DNA from: Myxococcales bacterium
Lineage (GTDB): Bacteria > Myxococcota_A > Polyangia > Polyangiales > Houyiibacteriaceae
DNA: 64,000 nt
Reading direction: 5' to 3'
NCBI GenBank assembly: GCA_024640845.1
Contig: JAHEEE010000009.1
Span: forward strand, 4,052 to 68,051
Below the pieces are notes generated by a model. The model made no database searches. It had not been told where the DNA came from and saw only the letters and a program-made list of their open reading frames with translations. The position numbers were made by a program, and so were the translations under genes. Positions 9,944 through 17,739 of the stretch are shown here, one piece after another. How positions within the stretch are numbered: the stretch's first letter is position 1; every line of letters begins with the position of its first letter.

Positions 9944-10578
9944 CCGCGCTCGACCTCGAGACCGTCCGCTTCCCAGTGCAGGAAGCCGCCCGAGAGAAAC
10001 CCAACCTGGACACCGTCCGCCTGCAGCTTCTCGCTCCACTCCTTGGCCTCTTCACTTCGGCCGTAGAGGACGCGAATGCGTCCGTCGAACGGCTGGAGCT
10101 CTTGCGCCCGGCTCGCCAGCTCGTTGGCGGGGATGTGAATCGCGTTTGGAATTCGGTAGCGACCATAGGAAGAAGCGTCGCGGATATCGACAGGCAGCGC
10201 TTTGTTCTGTGCCACCCACGCCGCGAGCTCCTCGGGCCGAACCTCCGCGGCCGAACGCGGCATGACGGGTTCCAGCAGCCGCAACAGGCCGGCCTTGTCG
10301 AGAACGCCAACGTGGTGCTGTACGACGCGTCCCTGCGCGATGACGAGCAGCATTGGAATCGACTGCGCTCGAAACGTCTGCGCAACCATCGGGTTATTGT
10401 CTACGTCGACCTTGACCACTTTGATCTTGCCGGCGAGCTCCTCGGAAACCTGCGCCACGATCGGCGAGAGCTGCTTACACGGCTGGCACCAGTCCGCGTA
10501 GAGGTCGACGAGCACTGGAAGCTCGGACCGGAGAACCTCGGCTTCGAACGTTGCGTCTGTGACTGCTTGCACTGCCAT
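9940..10578 (-). CDS. Thioredoxin fused to a rhodanese domain lacking its catalytic cysteine
   Basis: The N-terminal half (residues 1-110) is a thioredoxin fold with the active site WCQPC (cysteines 31 and 34) and the cis-proline segment QSIPMLL. Residues about 115-212 form a rhodanese-like domain: VDIRDASSYGRYRIPNAIHIP is the typical first loop. At the active-site position the sequence reads VLYGRSEE, where an active rhodanese has a cysteine. The C-terminal FLSGGFLHWEADG is a normal rhodanese ending. The protein has no signal peptide, so it should be cytosolic. The natural reading is a disulfide reductase with a non-catalytic rhodanese domain for binding or regulation; the latter is inference. 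It lies one base from deoC and overlaps the next gene. Confidence 0.9.
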   Translation of the reverse strand: MAVQAVTDATFEAEVLRSELPVLVDLYADWCQPCKQLSPIVAQVSEELAGKIKVVKVDVDNNPMVAQTFRAQSIPMLLVIAQGRVVQHHVGVLDKAGLLRLLEPVMPRSAAEVRPEELAAWVAQNKALPVDIRDASSYGRYRIPNAIHIPANELASRAQELQPFDGRIRVLYGRSEEAKEWSEKLQADGVQVGFLSGGFLHWEADGLEVERG

Positions 10579-10579
10579 C

Positions 10580-11251
10580 TCAGTAACCTCTTTGCTCCGT
10601 CTCGGATTCTGTCACGATCGCGACTCCGGCGCTCGTTCCGAGCCGGTTCGCACCTGCCGCGATCATTCTATCGGCGGTCGCCGCGTCGCGAATTCCGCCG
10701 GAGGCTTTGATCCCGAAATCCGGTCCGACCACCTCCCGAATCAGCCGGATATCCTGTGCCGTCGCCCCTCCCGACGAGAAGCCGGTCGAGGTCTTCACGA
10801 AGGCCGCGCCGGCCTCTCGAACCCACTCGGCCCCGCGACGCTTCTCGTCCTGGCTGAGGAGGCAGGTCTCGAGGATGACTTTCACGACCCGCCCGTCCGC
10901 GCCGCCCACGACCGCTCGGATGTCCTCGTCGAATGCGTCACGAAGCCCCTCCTTGAGCCAACCGATCGCGCAAACCATGTCGATCTCGCAAGCCCCGTCT
11001 TTCACAGCTCTAGCCGTCTCGACGGCTTTGGAGGCCATACTCGCGGCCCCCAGCGGGAACCCCACCGTGGCCGCCACGGGGACCTGGCAGTCCTCCAGCA
11101 GTGCGGTACATAGCGCCACGTGGGCCGAGTTGACACACACAGTGGCAAAGCTGTGCTGGGCAGCCTCTTCGCAGAGGGTCTCGAAGTCCGACCGGAGGGC
11201 GTCGGGGCGCAGCAGGGTGTGGTCGATGAGGGCAGCCAGGTCTGGGCGCAT
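10580..11251 (-). CDS. deoC: Deoxyribose-phosphate aldolase
   Basis: DeoC cleaves 2-deoxyribose 5-phosphate to glyceraldehyde 3-phosphate and acetaldehyde during deoxynucleoside breakdown. The 223-residue length fits the class. The Schiff-base lysine is in AAFVKTSTGF (K153) and the assisting lysine in GIKASGGIRD (K182). The early IDHTLLRPD and the VGFPLG and CEIDMV segments are all typical. It starts with ATG and is the first gene of a minus-strand group with the thioredoxin-rhodanese fusion, one base apart. No other nucleoside catabolism gene (deoA, deoB, deoD) is in the window. Confidence 0.97.
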   Translation of the reverse strand: MRPDLAALIDHTLLRPDALRSDFETLCEEAAQHSFATVCVNSAHVALCTALLEDCQVPVAATVGFPLGAASMASKAVETARAVKDGACEIDMVCAIGWLKEGLRDAFDEDIRAVVGGADGRVVKVILETCLLSQDEKRRGAEWVREAGAAFVKTSTGFSSGGATAQDIRLIREVVGPDFGIKASGGIRDAATADRMIAAGANRLGTSAGVAIVTESETEQRGY

Positions 11252-11328
11252 CGGGCGTCTCGTCCTAGCAACAATCGGGTGGGCGGACCAACCGCGCCCG
11301 CGCGCGAGCCTGGGGGGCTTCTAGACTG

Positions 11329-13602
11329 ATGGATGTTACTTGCGAGCGCTGCAGCACCGAATACGAGTTCGACGAGACATTGCTTTCTGGACGTGGGACC
11401 AGCGTGAAGTGCACGAACTGTGGTCATGTGTTCAAGGTGTACCCACGAGCGGCCGAAGAGGCCGATCGGACGACGAGCTCTTGGCGTCTCAGGACCACAT
11501 CGGGCTCCGTCGACACCATCGAAACGCTCCGCGAGCTGCAACGCCGGATCAGCTCCGGGGAGCTGACCCCGCACGACGAGATCGCGCGGGGGGATGATGA
11601 CTGGAAGAAGCTGGGTTCGATTCCGGAGCTCGAGACGTTTTTTCAGGCGGCCGGGGTCCAGATCGATTCCATCCGAATCCCGTCCCCCCTGCCACCGGTA
11701 GCGCCGAACCCGAGCCCGAGGGAGTCGAGCCTGCCTCCAGGGAAGCGCCCAAGACAACCCACGCTCCTGGGGGTAAGCCCCGTGCAGCGCATCCCGGCAC
11801 CCGCGAAGGTGCCAGGGACCGCGTCTGCGCCGGTGTCAGAGCCGGTGTCAGAGCCGGAGCCAGCGTCCGCGTCAATGCAAGACGAGGAGGTCCTGCCAGA
11901 GGCTGCGCCTTCGATTGCAAGGGGTTCGTATCGGTCGCCGTACACGCGCGACTCCCTCGCGGACACCGCGTCGATCGAGCCCGAGGACGCCGTGTTCGAG
12001 GAGACACCGGCGGCTTCCGCCAGAACGAGCACACCGCCCCCCGCATACTACGACGATGAAGATGACATCCCCGAGCTCCCCGGCCGAGGGACGTCGCCGT
12101 TGATGTGGCTCCTCATCATCGTCGCCGTTGGCGGGCTCGTGTTGGTGGCGTCGCAATGGAGCCGCGTCGCGACCATGTTGGGGATCGGCGCCGACTCGAC
12201 GCTGATCGCAGCGAGGGTCGATGAAGGAGACGCGGCCATGGCTGAAGGTCATCCCGGCGCGTACGCAAACGCGATCGAAGCCTACGGCCGGGCGGTCGAA
12301 GCTGGCGGCGACACTGATGCGGAGGTGCTGACGAAGCTCTCGAACGCATACGCATTGGCGGTGCAAGCCCAGCTTGACGGAGGCGCGACAGAAGAGAGCG
12401 TGAGGAGTTTGACCGAAGCCGCAATGTCTACTGCGCAAGCAGCGAGCGCCCTCGATGGCCGCCGGCTCGACGTCAAGCTCGCAATTGTAGATGCGCTTCG
12501 ACTCGGAGGAAGCAATGAGGAAGCGCGCGAGCGGCTCGAGGACGCGCGGGCGATGGCGTTCAGCCGCACCGCTGAGCTCTATCGAATCGACGCACGATTG
12601 AGCGCTGCGGAGGCGGACGGCCGATTGGAGAACGGGCTGAGGAGCGCGAGGCAGGCGGCAGAGCTCGATCCGGACGGCGTGCGCTACGCGCTGTTGTTGG
12701 CGCGCGCGGAGAAAGCGTCTGAGCACGAGGATCGGGCGCGCGAAGCCCTCGCTGGCATCCTTGCGGCGTATCCGGAGCATCCGGTGGCGACCGCGCTGAT
12801 GGCCGAGATGAAGGCGGCTGAAGCGGCGGTGGCGCCAGCGACCGTGGCAGACGCGGGGACAGGGACAGACGGAGGGGCAGAGACAGCGTCAGACCCAGCG
12901 TCAGCGACACCGTCAGAGCCAGAGCCAGAACCAGAGGCGGCGACCAAGCCCGAGCCCGAAAACAAGGCGGCTGCAGAGCCTGCCGCTCCCGCCAAGACCG
13001 AACCTCCTGCCAAGCCCAAGCGGCGGAAGCCCCCGGAAGGCGAGCCGCAGATGGATGAGTACGACCGGCTCGCACAAGCCGCGCAGTCCGATGCATTCGT
13101 CGATGGACGGCCGCCAGTGCTCGACTACGAGTCGAACATGAAGAAGGGCCGTGAAGAGCTTGGAGCAGGGAACTATGCCCGGGCGCGCGCCTACTTCGAT
13201 AGCGCCCTCGAAGTACACCCAGGCTCGGCGGAAGCCATGGACGCGCTGGGCGACGTGGCGACGGCCGTGAACGACTACGCTTCGGCGCTGCGCTACTACC
13301 GAGTCGCTGGGCAGCGGGGCCATCCGGACGGTTACTTCAAGCTAGGTCAGACCTACGAGCGTTTGGGCAAGAATGAAGAAGCCGTCTCGGCCTACTACAC
13401 TTACGTGAAGCGGCGACCGACCGGCACTCATGCCGAAGCTGCTAGACAGGCCATTCGAACCTTGGAACCTCGCGCAAAGCTTCCTCCGGAACTAGAGCCC
13501 GATCTTCAACCCGACACACCCGTCGAGCCGGAGGCAGCGCCCGAGCCCGATGCATCAACACCCGAAGACGCCGCGCCGGAGTCAGACTCGACAACACCAT
13601 GA
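11329..13602 (+). CDS. Zinc-ribbon / GYF-like / TPR membrane protein
   Basis: A 757-residue modular protein. Residues 1-38 form an MJ0042-type zinc ribbon with CxxC pairs C5/C8 and C28/C31. Residues about 50-105 resemble the GYF-like domain found in myxobacterial signalling proteins (SGELTPHDEIARGDDDWKKL). A proline/serine/glutamate-rich linker follows, then one membrane helix at about 257-276. The large C-terminal part has TPR-like helical repeats, interrupted by a PEPEPE low-complexity stretch near 525-565 and ending in a second TPR block. The layout suggests a cytoplasmic sensor with a periplasmic protein-protein interaction region. Its stop overlaps the sppA start (ATGA), so the two are translationally coupled. 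The exact function is unknown. Confidence 0.85.
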   Translation: MDVTCERCSTEYEFDETLLSGRGTSVKCTNCGHVFKVYPRAAEEADRTTSSWRLRTTSGSVDTIETLRELQRRISSGELTPHDEIARGDDDWKKLGSIPELETFFQAAGVQIDSIRIPSPLPPVAPNPSPRESSLPPGKRPRQPTLLGVSPVQRIPAPAKVPGTASAPVSEPVSEPEPASASMQDEEVLPEAAPSIARGSYRSPYTRDSLADTASIEPEDAVFEETPAASARTSTPPPAYYDDEDDIPELPGRGTSPLMWLLIIVAVGGLVLVASQWSRVATMLGIGADSTLIAARVDEGDAAMAEGHPGAYANAIEAYGRAVEAGGDTDAEVLTKLSNAYALAVQAQLDGGATEESVRSLTEAAMSTAQAASALDGRRLDVKLAIVDALRLGGSNEEARERLEDARAMAFSRTAELYRIDARLSAAEADGRLENGLRSARQAAELDPDGVRYALLLARAEKASEHEDRAREALAGILAAYPEHPVATALMAEMKAAEAAVAPATVADAGTGTDGGAETASDPASATPSEPEPEPEAATKPEPENKAAAEPAAPAKTEPPAKPKRRKPPEGEPQMDEYDRLAQAAQSDAFVDGRPPVLDYESNMKKGREELGAGNYARARAYFDSALEVHPGSAEAMDALGDVATAVNDYASALRYYRVAGQRGHPDGYFKLGQTYERLGKNEEAVSAYYTYVKRRPTGTHAEAARQAIRTLEPRAKLPPELEPDLQPDTPVEPEAAPEPDASTPEDAAPESDSTTP
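11831..11854 (+). repeat. Perfect 12-bp tandem duplication in a coding linker
   Basis: The unit CGGTGTCAGAGC occurs twice in a row within the linker region of the zinc-ribbon/TPR gene and encodes repeated VSEP. A related, degenerate GTCAGAGCCAGAGCC pattern recurs around 12890-12945. The unit length is a multiple of three, so slippage would change linker length without breaking the frame. Confidence 0.75.
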
Positions 13603-15359
13603 AGCACCTCTCACGCGCCGCCGCGCTTCCGTTCATAACAATTCTCGTCTCACTCGCTCTCGTTTCCTGCGACAACACTGAGCAACGCATTGATGAGCCA
13701 GTCGTCAGTGAGCTTCGCATCCTCCAGCCGTTTCCCGACGGCGCAGAGCATGATCCGTTCGCGCGTCCCCAACCAACACTGCACGACATACTGACGCGCG
13801 TATGGGAGGTGACCGACAACGAGAACGTCAAAGGGTTGTTCCTGCGTGTCGGCTCGCTGCAGGGTGCATGGGGAAGCGTCGGCGACCTCAGCGAGGCGCT
13901 CGCCGCGTTCCGCACGGAGACGCGCCCCGTGCATTGCCACTTCGAGTCGGCAGATAACGTCGGCTACTTGTTGCTCGCATCGACTTGCGACCGGGTAACG
14001 ATGTCCCCAGCCGGCATGCTGAACCTGGTTGGCCCCGCTGCCGTCATGATCTACGCGCGTTCGTTCCTCGACAAAGTCGGAATTGAGGCCGAGATCCTTC
14101 ACATGGGTCGCTACAAGGGCGCCGGCGACATGTTCGTTCGCGACGACATGCCGGAAGAAGCCAAGGAGTCGATGGATGCGATCCTCGACGACCTCTACGG
14201 CGCGCTGATCGCCGCCACCAGTACCCGAACGGAGGGCGATGCCAGCAAGGCCAGGGCGTTGATCGATGGAGGGCCCTACACCTCTGCAGCCGCCGCAAAG
14301 GCCGGGCTCGTCGATGCGGTTGGCTTCCTTCGGGAGTCTCGCGAAGAAATCAAGAAGGCGGCCGGTGTCGAGAAAATCAGTCGAACGAGGATGCTGCCGA
14401 AGCAAGCGCCGCTCACCCTAGGACAGTTTCTCGACCTGGTGAGTGGCGATACCGACGAACCCATAAATCGTGACGAGCGAATCGCGCTCGTCTTCGTTAC
14501 GGGCAACATCACCGAGGGCGAGTCATCGGTCATGGGTAACGCCGTCGCTGGACCGTTCGTGGGCGCGATGGAGCGACTCCGCGAAGACGACAACGTCAAG
14601 GCGGTCGTGCTTCGAATCAACTCGCCGGGCGGCTCGGCGCTGGCAAGCGATCGCATGTGGGCGGCGGCTCGCGAGCTCGGTGAAGTAAAACCGTTGATCG
14701 CAAGCGTTGGCGACATGGCCGCGAGCGGCGGTTACTACATCGCCTCCGCGGCCGACGAAATCCTTGCGCATCCCAACAGCCTGGTCGGTTCGATCGGCGT
14801 CGTCGGCGGAAAGCTCAACATCGCTCCGCTCGCCGATAAGCTCGGGGTGAGTACCGTCGTGCTGCAGCGCGGCGCGCGGGCAGCCTGGTCGAGTCCCGTC
14901 CGCGGCCTAACGCCCACCGAAAGGGAGGCGTTCGAGGCACTCCTTCGCGACACCTACGAGCGTTTCATCGATCGGGTGGCGACTGGCCGCGAGATGGAGC
15001 GCAACGCGGTTCTTGCGGCGGCGGAAGGTCGGGTGATGACCGCGCAGGACGGGAAGGAGCTCGGGTTGATCGACCGCCTGGGCGGCCTCAGCGAGGCGCT
15101 AGAACGGGCCCGGGCGGCGGCAGGTCTCGGCCCGAATTCTCCCGTAGAGCTCTGGCCTTCGGCCAAGGGATTGATCGACACGATCAACGACATTCTCGGA
15201 GGGAACGGCGAAGACGGCGCGAAGACGCTAGAGCGCGCCTGGATGCGCGGAAATCCGCTCGCGGCGGCTCTCCCACTCGAGCCATGGGCCACGACGCTGC
15301 GCACGCTGGCCGACGAGCGCGTCGTGCTGGTGCCGCCGTATCTCTTCTCGCTGCGTTAG
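13599..15359 (+). CDS. sppA: Signal peptide peptidase SppA, long form, predicted lipoprotein
   Basis: SppA degrades remnant signal peptides at the membrane using a Ser/Lys dyad. The 586-residue protein has the tandem layout of the 67K type. The N-terminal half carries the general-base lysine in GRYKGAGDMF (K173), and the C-terminal half carries the nucleophile in GDMAASGGYYIA (S376). SPGGSALASD and SLVGSIGVVGG are further family segments. The N-terminus looks like a lipoprotein signal, with LVSC at cysteine 24, whereas E. coli SppA uses a membrane anchor. The ATG overlaps the previous stop (ATGA). Its own stop interlocks with that of the convergent lipoprotein gene. Confidence 0.95.
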   Translation: MKHLSRAAALPFITILVSLALVSCDNTEQRIDEPVVSELRILQPFPDGAEHDPFARPQPTLHDILTRVWEVTDNENVKGLFLRVGSLQGAWGSVGDLSEALAAFRTETRPVHCHFESADNVGYLLLASTCDRVTMSPAGMLNLVGPAAVMIYARSFLDKVGIEAEILHMGRYKGAGDMFVRDDMPEEAKESMDAILDDLYGALIAATSTRTEGDASKARALIDGGPYTSAAAAKAGLVDAVGFLRESREEIKKAAGVEKISRTRMLPKQAPLTLGQFLDLVSGDTDEPINRDERIALVFVTGNITEGESSVMGNAVAGPFVGAMERLREDDNVKAVVLRINSPGGSALASDRMWAAARELGEVKPLIASVGDMAASGGYYIASAADEILAHPNSLVGSIGVVGGKLNIAPLADKLGVSTVVLQRGARAAWSSPVRGLTPTEREAFEALLRDTYERFIDRVATGREMERNAVLAAAEGRVMTAQDGKELGLIDRLGGLSEALERARAAAGLGPNSPVELWPSAKGLIDTINDILGGNGEDGAKTLERAWMRGNPLAAALPLEPWATTLRTLADERVVLVPPYLFSLR

Positions 15360-16048
15360 GGCGCGCTATCCGCGGGGACGATCGTCTGGCACCATTGCCA
15401 CCGATCCTGCCCAGGAAAGCAACCGACGCCGTCACCCTCTTGTGCGGGCTCGGGGCACTCGATCCCGAGGCAGCCCTCGCAGAACTCGATGGGCCAGCTG
15501 AAGGGAGGCGACTTCTGACTGAAGCCCCCGGACGTCGAACCGAAGGCTTGAATGTCGATCACGATGGAGTTGAACCCGCTGTCTTGGAACACGGCGTCGA
15601 GGGCCGGTCGGTACGCGGATGGAATCCCGGGCGCGGCGGCAACACCACTCGAAATACCGCCCAGGGCGGTGCTCGCCGGAATCACCACGCTCGAGGTCAC
15701 GAGATACGGGTTGGGCAGAGCCTCGCCGAAATCAGGGGTACTTCCGTCCGGGAGCTTGATCGTGATCTCGAAACCGGTGACCTGAAAATTGGTTTGAGGC
15801 GCTTGCGTGTTGAGCGAGTTGTCGAACAAGTAGCTATCGATCTGCGGCGTGATGATGTAGTCGAACGCAGGCGCTTCGAGGTCGTACCTCCCTCGGAGGA
15901 GAACCAGCTCCTGGTTGGGAACAACGGCGCACTCGGGCGGATCGCTCGGCACCAGGTTAGCGGATACTTGAATAGTGAGGTCCGGAAAGCGATTGCAACC
16001 AGCAACCGTCACCGCCAGCACCATAGCCATGAGGATGATTCGACTCAT
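15356..16048 (-). CDS. Small lipoprotein of unknown function
   Basis: A 230-residue protein. The ATG at 16048 is supported by a strong GGAGGGG ribosome binding site seven bases upstream and by a signal sequence ending in the lipobox VAGC. The mature protein is rich in beta-strand segments and lacks membrane helices. The C-terminal third carries a cysteine cluster (EFCEGCLGIECP, then two later cysteines), which suggests disulfide bonding in the periplasm. I do not recognise a family. It is a single gene, convergent with sppA and sharing the tetranucleotide TTAG for both stops. Confidence 0.75.
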   Translation of the reverse strand: MSRIILMAMVLAVTVAGCNRFPDLTIQVSANLVPSDPPECAVVPNQELVLLRGRYDLEAPAFDYIITPQIDSYLFDNSLNTQAPQTNFQVTGFEITIKLPDGSTPDFGEALPNPYLVTSSVVIPASTALGGISSGVAAAPGIPSAYRPALDAVFQDSGFNSIVIDIQAFGSTSGGFSQKSPPFSWPIEFCEGCLGIECPEPAQEGDGVGCFPGQDRWQWCQTIVPADSAP

Positions 16049-16113
16049 AAGTCCCCTCCAAAGGGTATGCTCATGGTATCGAGGCGCGACGTAAGCCGCC
16101 AAATTTCCGGAGC

Positions 16114-17676
16114 TTAGGAAGCGGCCAAGGCGGAGCGAACCTCGTCGAGCCCGAGGAGATCGATCTCCGTTTGCCCGGGAAGGCGCGGAATTACGAAGTG
16201 AATCTTGTCGCCACGCCGTTTCTTGTCGGACCCGATGAAACCGAGGGCACGGCTGTTCAGTCGTGCGTCGAGGTCGGTCGGGAGGCCCAAGCGGTCGAGC
16301 AGGCGAGTCAGGCGCTCGGTTTCTTCCGAGCGGCCGCGGCCGAGGCGTTGGGCGACGCGCATTGCGGCGATCATTCCGAGCGCCACGCCCTCCCCGTGTC
16401 GGATGCCACGGTAGTCGCTCGCGGCTTCGAGCCCGTGCCCCACCGTGTGCCCCAGGTTGAGAAGCATGCGGCGTCCAGACTCCTGCTCATCTTCATGAAC
16501 GATGCGGGACTTCAACAGGACGGACATGCGGACCGCTCGTATCGTAGCTTCCGCGTCTCCAGCCATGAGCGCATCGGCATCCCGTTCGAGCAGCGCGACC
16601 GACGCTTCGCAGTCGAGCCATGCGCTTTTGACCACCTCCGCAAGACCCGCGACGCGTTCTGCGTCGGGGAGCGTCGATAGCGTCTCGACGTCGCAAAGCA
16701 CGAACTTCGGCTGGTAGAACGTGCCGACGAGATTCTTGCCGCGGGGCCGATTGAAGCCGGTCTTTCCCCCGACCGAGCTGTCGACCATCGCCAACAGCGT
16801 CGTGGGGATCTGCCCGAGCGCAACCCCCCGAAGCAGCGTCGATGCCGCGAACGCGCTCAGGTCGCCGATGACGCCGCCTCCTACGCCAACGATGATGGCG
16901 CGCCGGTCGACTTCGGCTTCGAGCGCCGTGTCCCAGATGCGTTCCACGCTGCCGATGTTCTTGTGTGCCTCGTCTCCGGGCAGCCTCACCTCGATTGGAG
17001 GTTTGCCTGCCAACGTCAGGTCTCGGACCGCATCTTTCGGCCAAGGCCGCTCCGAGCCCCCATCGAATACGAGGATGGCATCACCGTCCGAATGCTCCCC
17101 GGCGCGCAACCCTACCCGGTGGCGCACCCCCCGACCGACCTCGACCCGGTAGGTGCGCAGACCAAGCGGCACGACGATGGGCCGCAGGTTCCGCACCGCA
17201 ACGATCTCAGCCGCGATGTCATGAGCGCCGAGCTTGCCCGTATCGATGACCGCGTGGGCCTCAGCGTACGCGTGCGCGCGCAGGGCCAGGATTCTCCGAA
17301 GATCGTCGAGAGGATCATCGCCAAGGAGCGGGCGCCCTCGCCCAGTGCCCACGCGCTCCGCAAGGACGCTCGGATCCGCTGTCAGCGTAACGACGATCCC
17401 ATCGCGCAGAAGCGTTTGCCTCGTCTCCTCATCGACGACCGTCCCACCGCCGAGCGACACCACGCCGACATCGCTCGGCAGGGCCGCAAGCGCTTCCTTC
17501 TCGAGTCTTCGGAAGGCCCCTTCGCCGCGCTCGTCGAAGATCTCGGGAATGGATCGGCCTGCGATTCGCTCGACCTCGGCATCCAGGTCGAGCGCGCGAG
17601 TCCCCAACTGCTCGGCCACCGCACGAGCCACGAACGACTTCCCGGCCCCCATCGGCCCTGACAGATAGATGCGCAC
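16114..17676 (-). CDS. aroKB: Fused shikimate kinase and 3-dehydroquinate synthase
   Basis: One 520-residue polypeptide carries two shikimate pathway enzymes. Residues 1-160 are shikimate kinase (AroK): Walker A GPMGAGKS at 7-14, the FRRLEKEAL substrate region and SLGGGTV at 74-80. Residues about 168-520 are 3-dehydroquinate synthase (AroB): GGGVIGDLSAF, DSSVGGKTG (299-307), and likely zinc ligands E347, H411 and H427. The two steps are not consecutive (AroB is step 2, AroK step 5), so the fusion need not channel substrate. It lies 63 bases behind pilQ in the same direction, matching the pilMNOPQ-aroK-aroB order of gammaproteobacteria. The start is GTG without a clear ribosome binding site. 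Confidence 0.96.
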   Translation of the reverse strand: MRIYLSGPMGAGKSFVARAVAEQLGTRALDLDAEVERIAGRSIPEIFDERGEGAFRRLEKEALAALPSDVGVVSLGGGTVVDEETRQTLLRDGIVVTLTADPSVLAERVGTGRGRPLLGDDPLDDLRRILALRAHAYAEAHAVIDTGKLGAHDIAAEIVAVRNLRPIVVPLGLRTYRVEVGRGVRHRVGLRAGEHSDGDAILVFDGGSERPWPKDAVRDLTLAGKPPIEVRLPGDEAHKNIGSVERIWDTALEAEVDRRAIIVGVGGGVIGDLSAFAASTLLRGVALGQIPTTLLAMVDSSVGGKTGFNRPRGKNLVGTFYQPKFVLCDVETLSTLPDAERVAGLAEVVKSAWLDCEASVALLERDADALMAGDAEATIRAVRMSVLLKSRIVHEDEQESGRRMLLNLGHTVGHGLEAASDYRGIRHGEGVALGMIAAMRVAQRLGRGRSEETERLTRLLDRLGLPTDLDARLNSRALGFIGSDKKRRGDKIHFVIPRLPGQTEIDLLGLDEVRSALAAS

Positions 17677-17739
17677 GCTGCGGAATATAGCAGCAGAACC
17701 GAGAACGCGAGCCCGAAGGGCGAAGTCCGTCCGCTCGCC

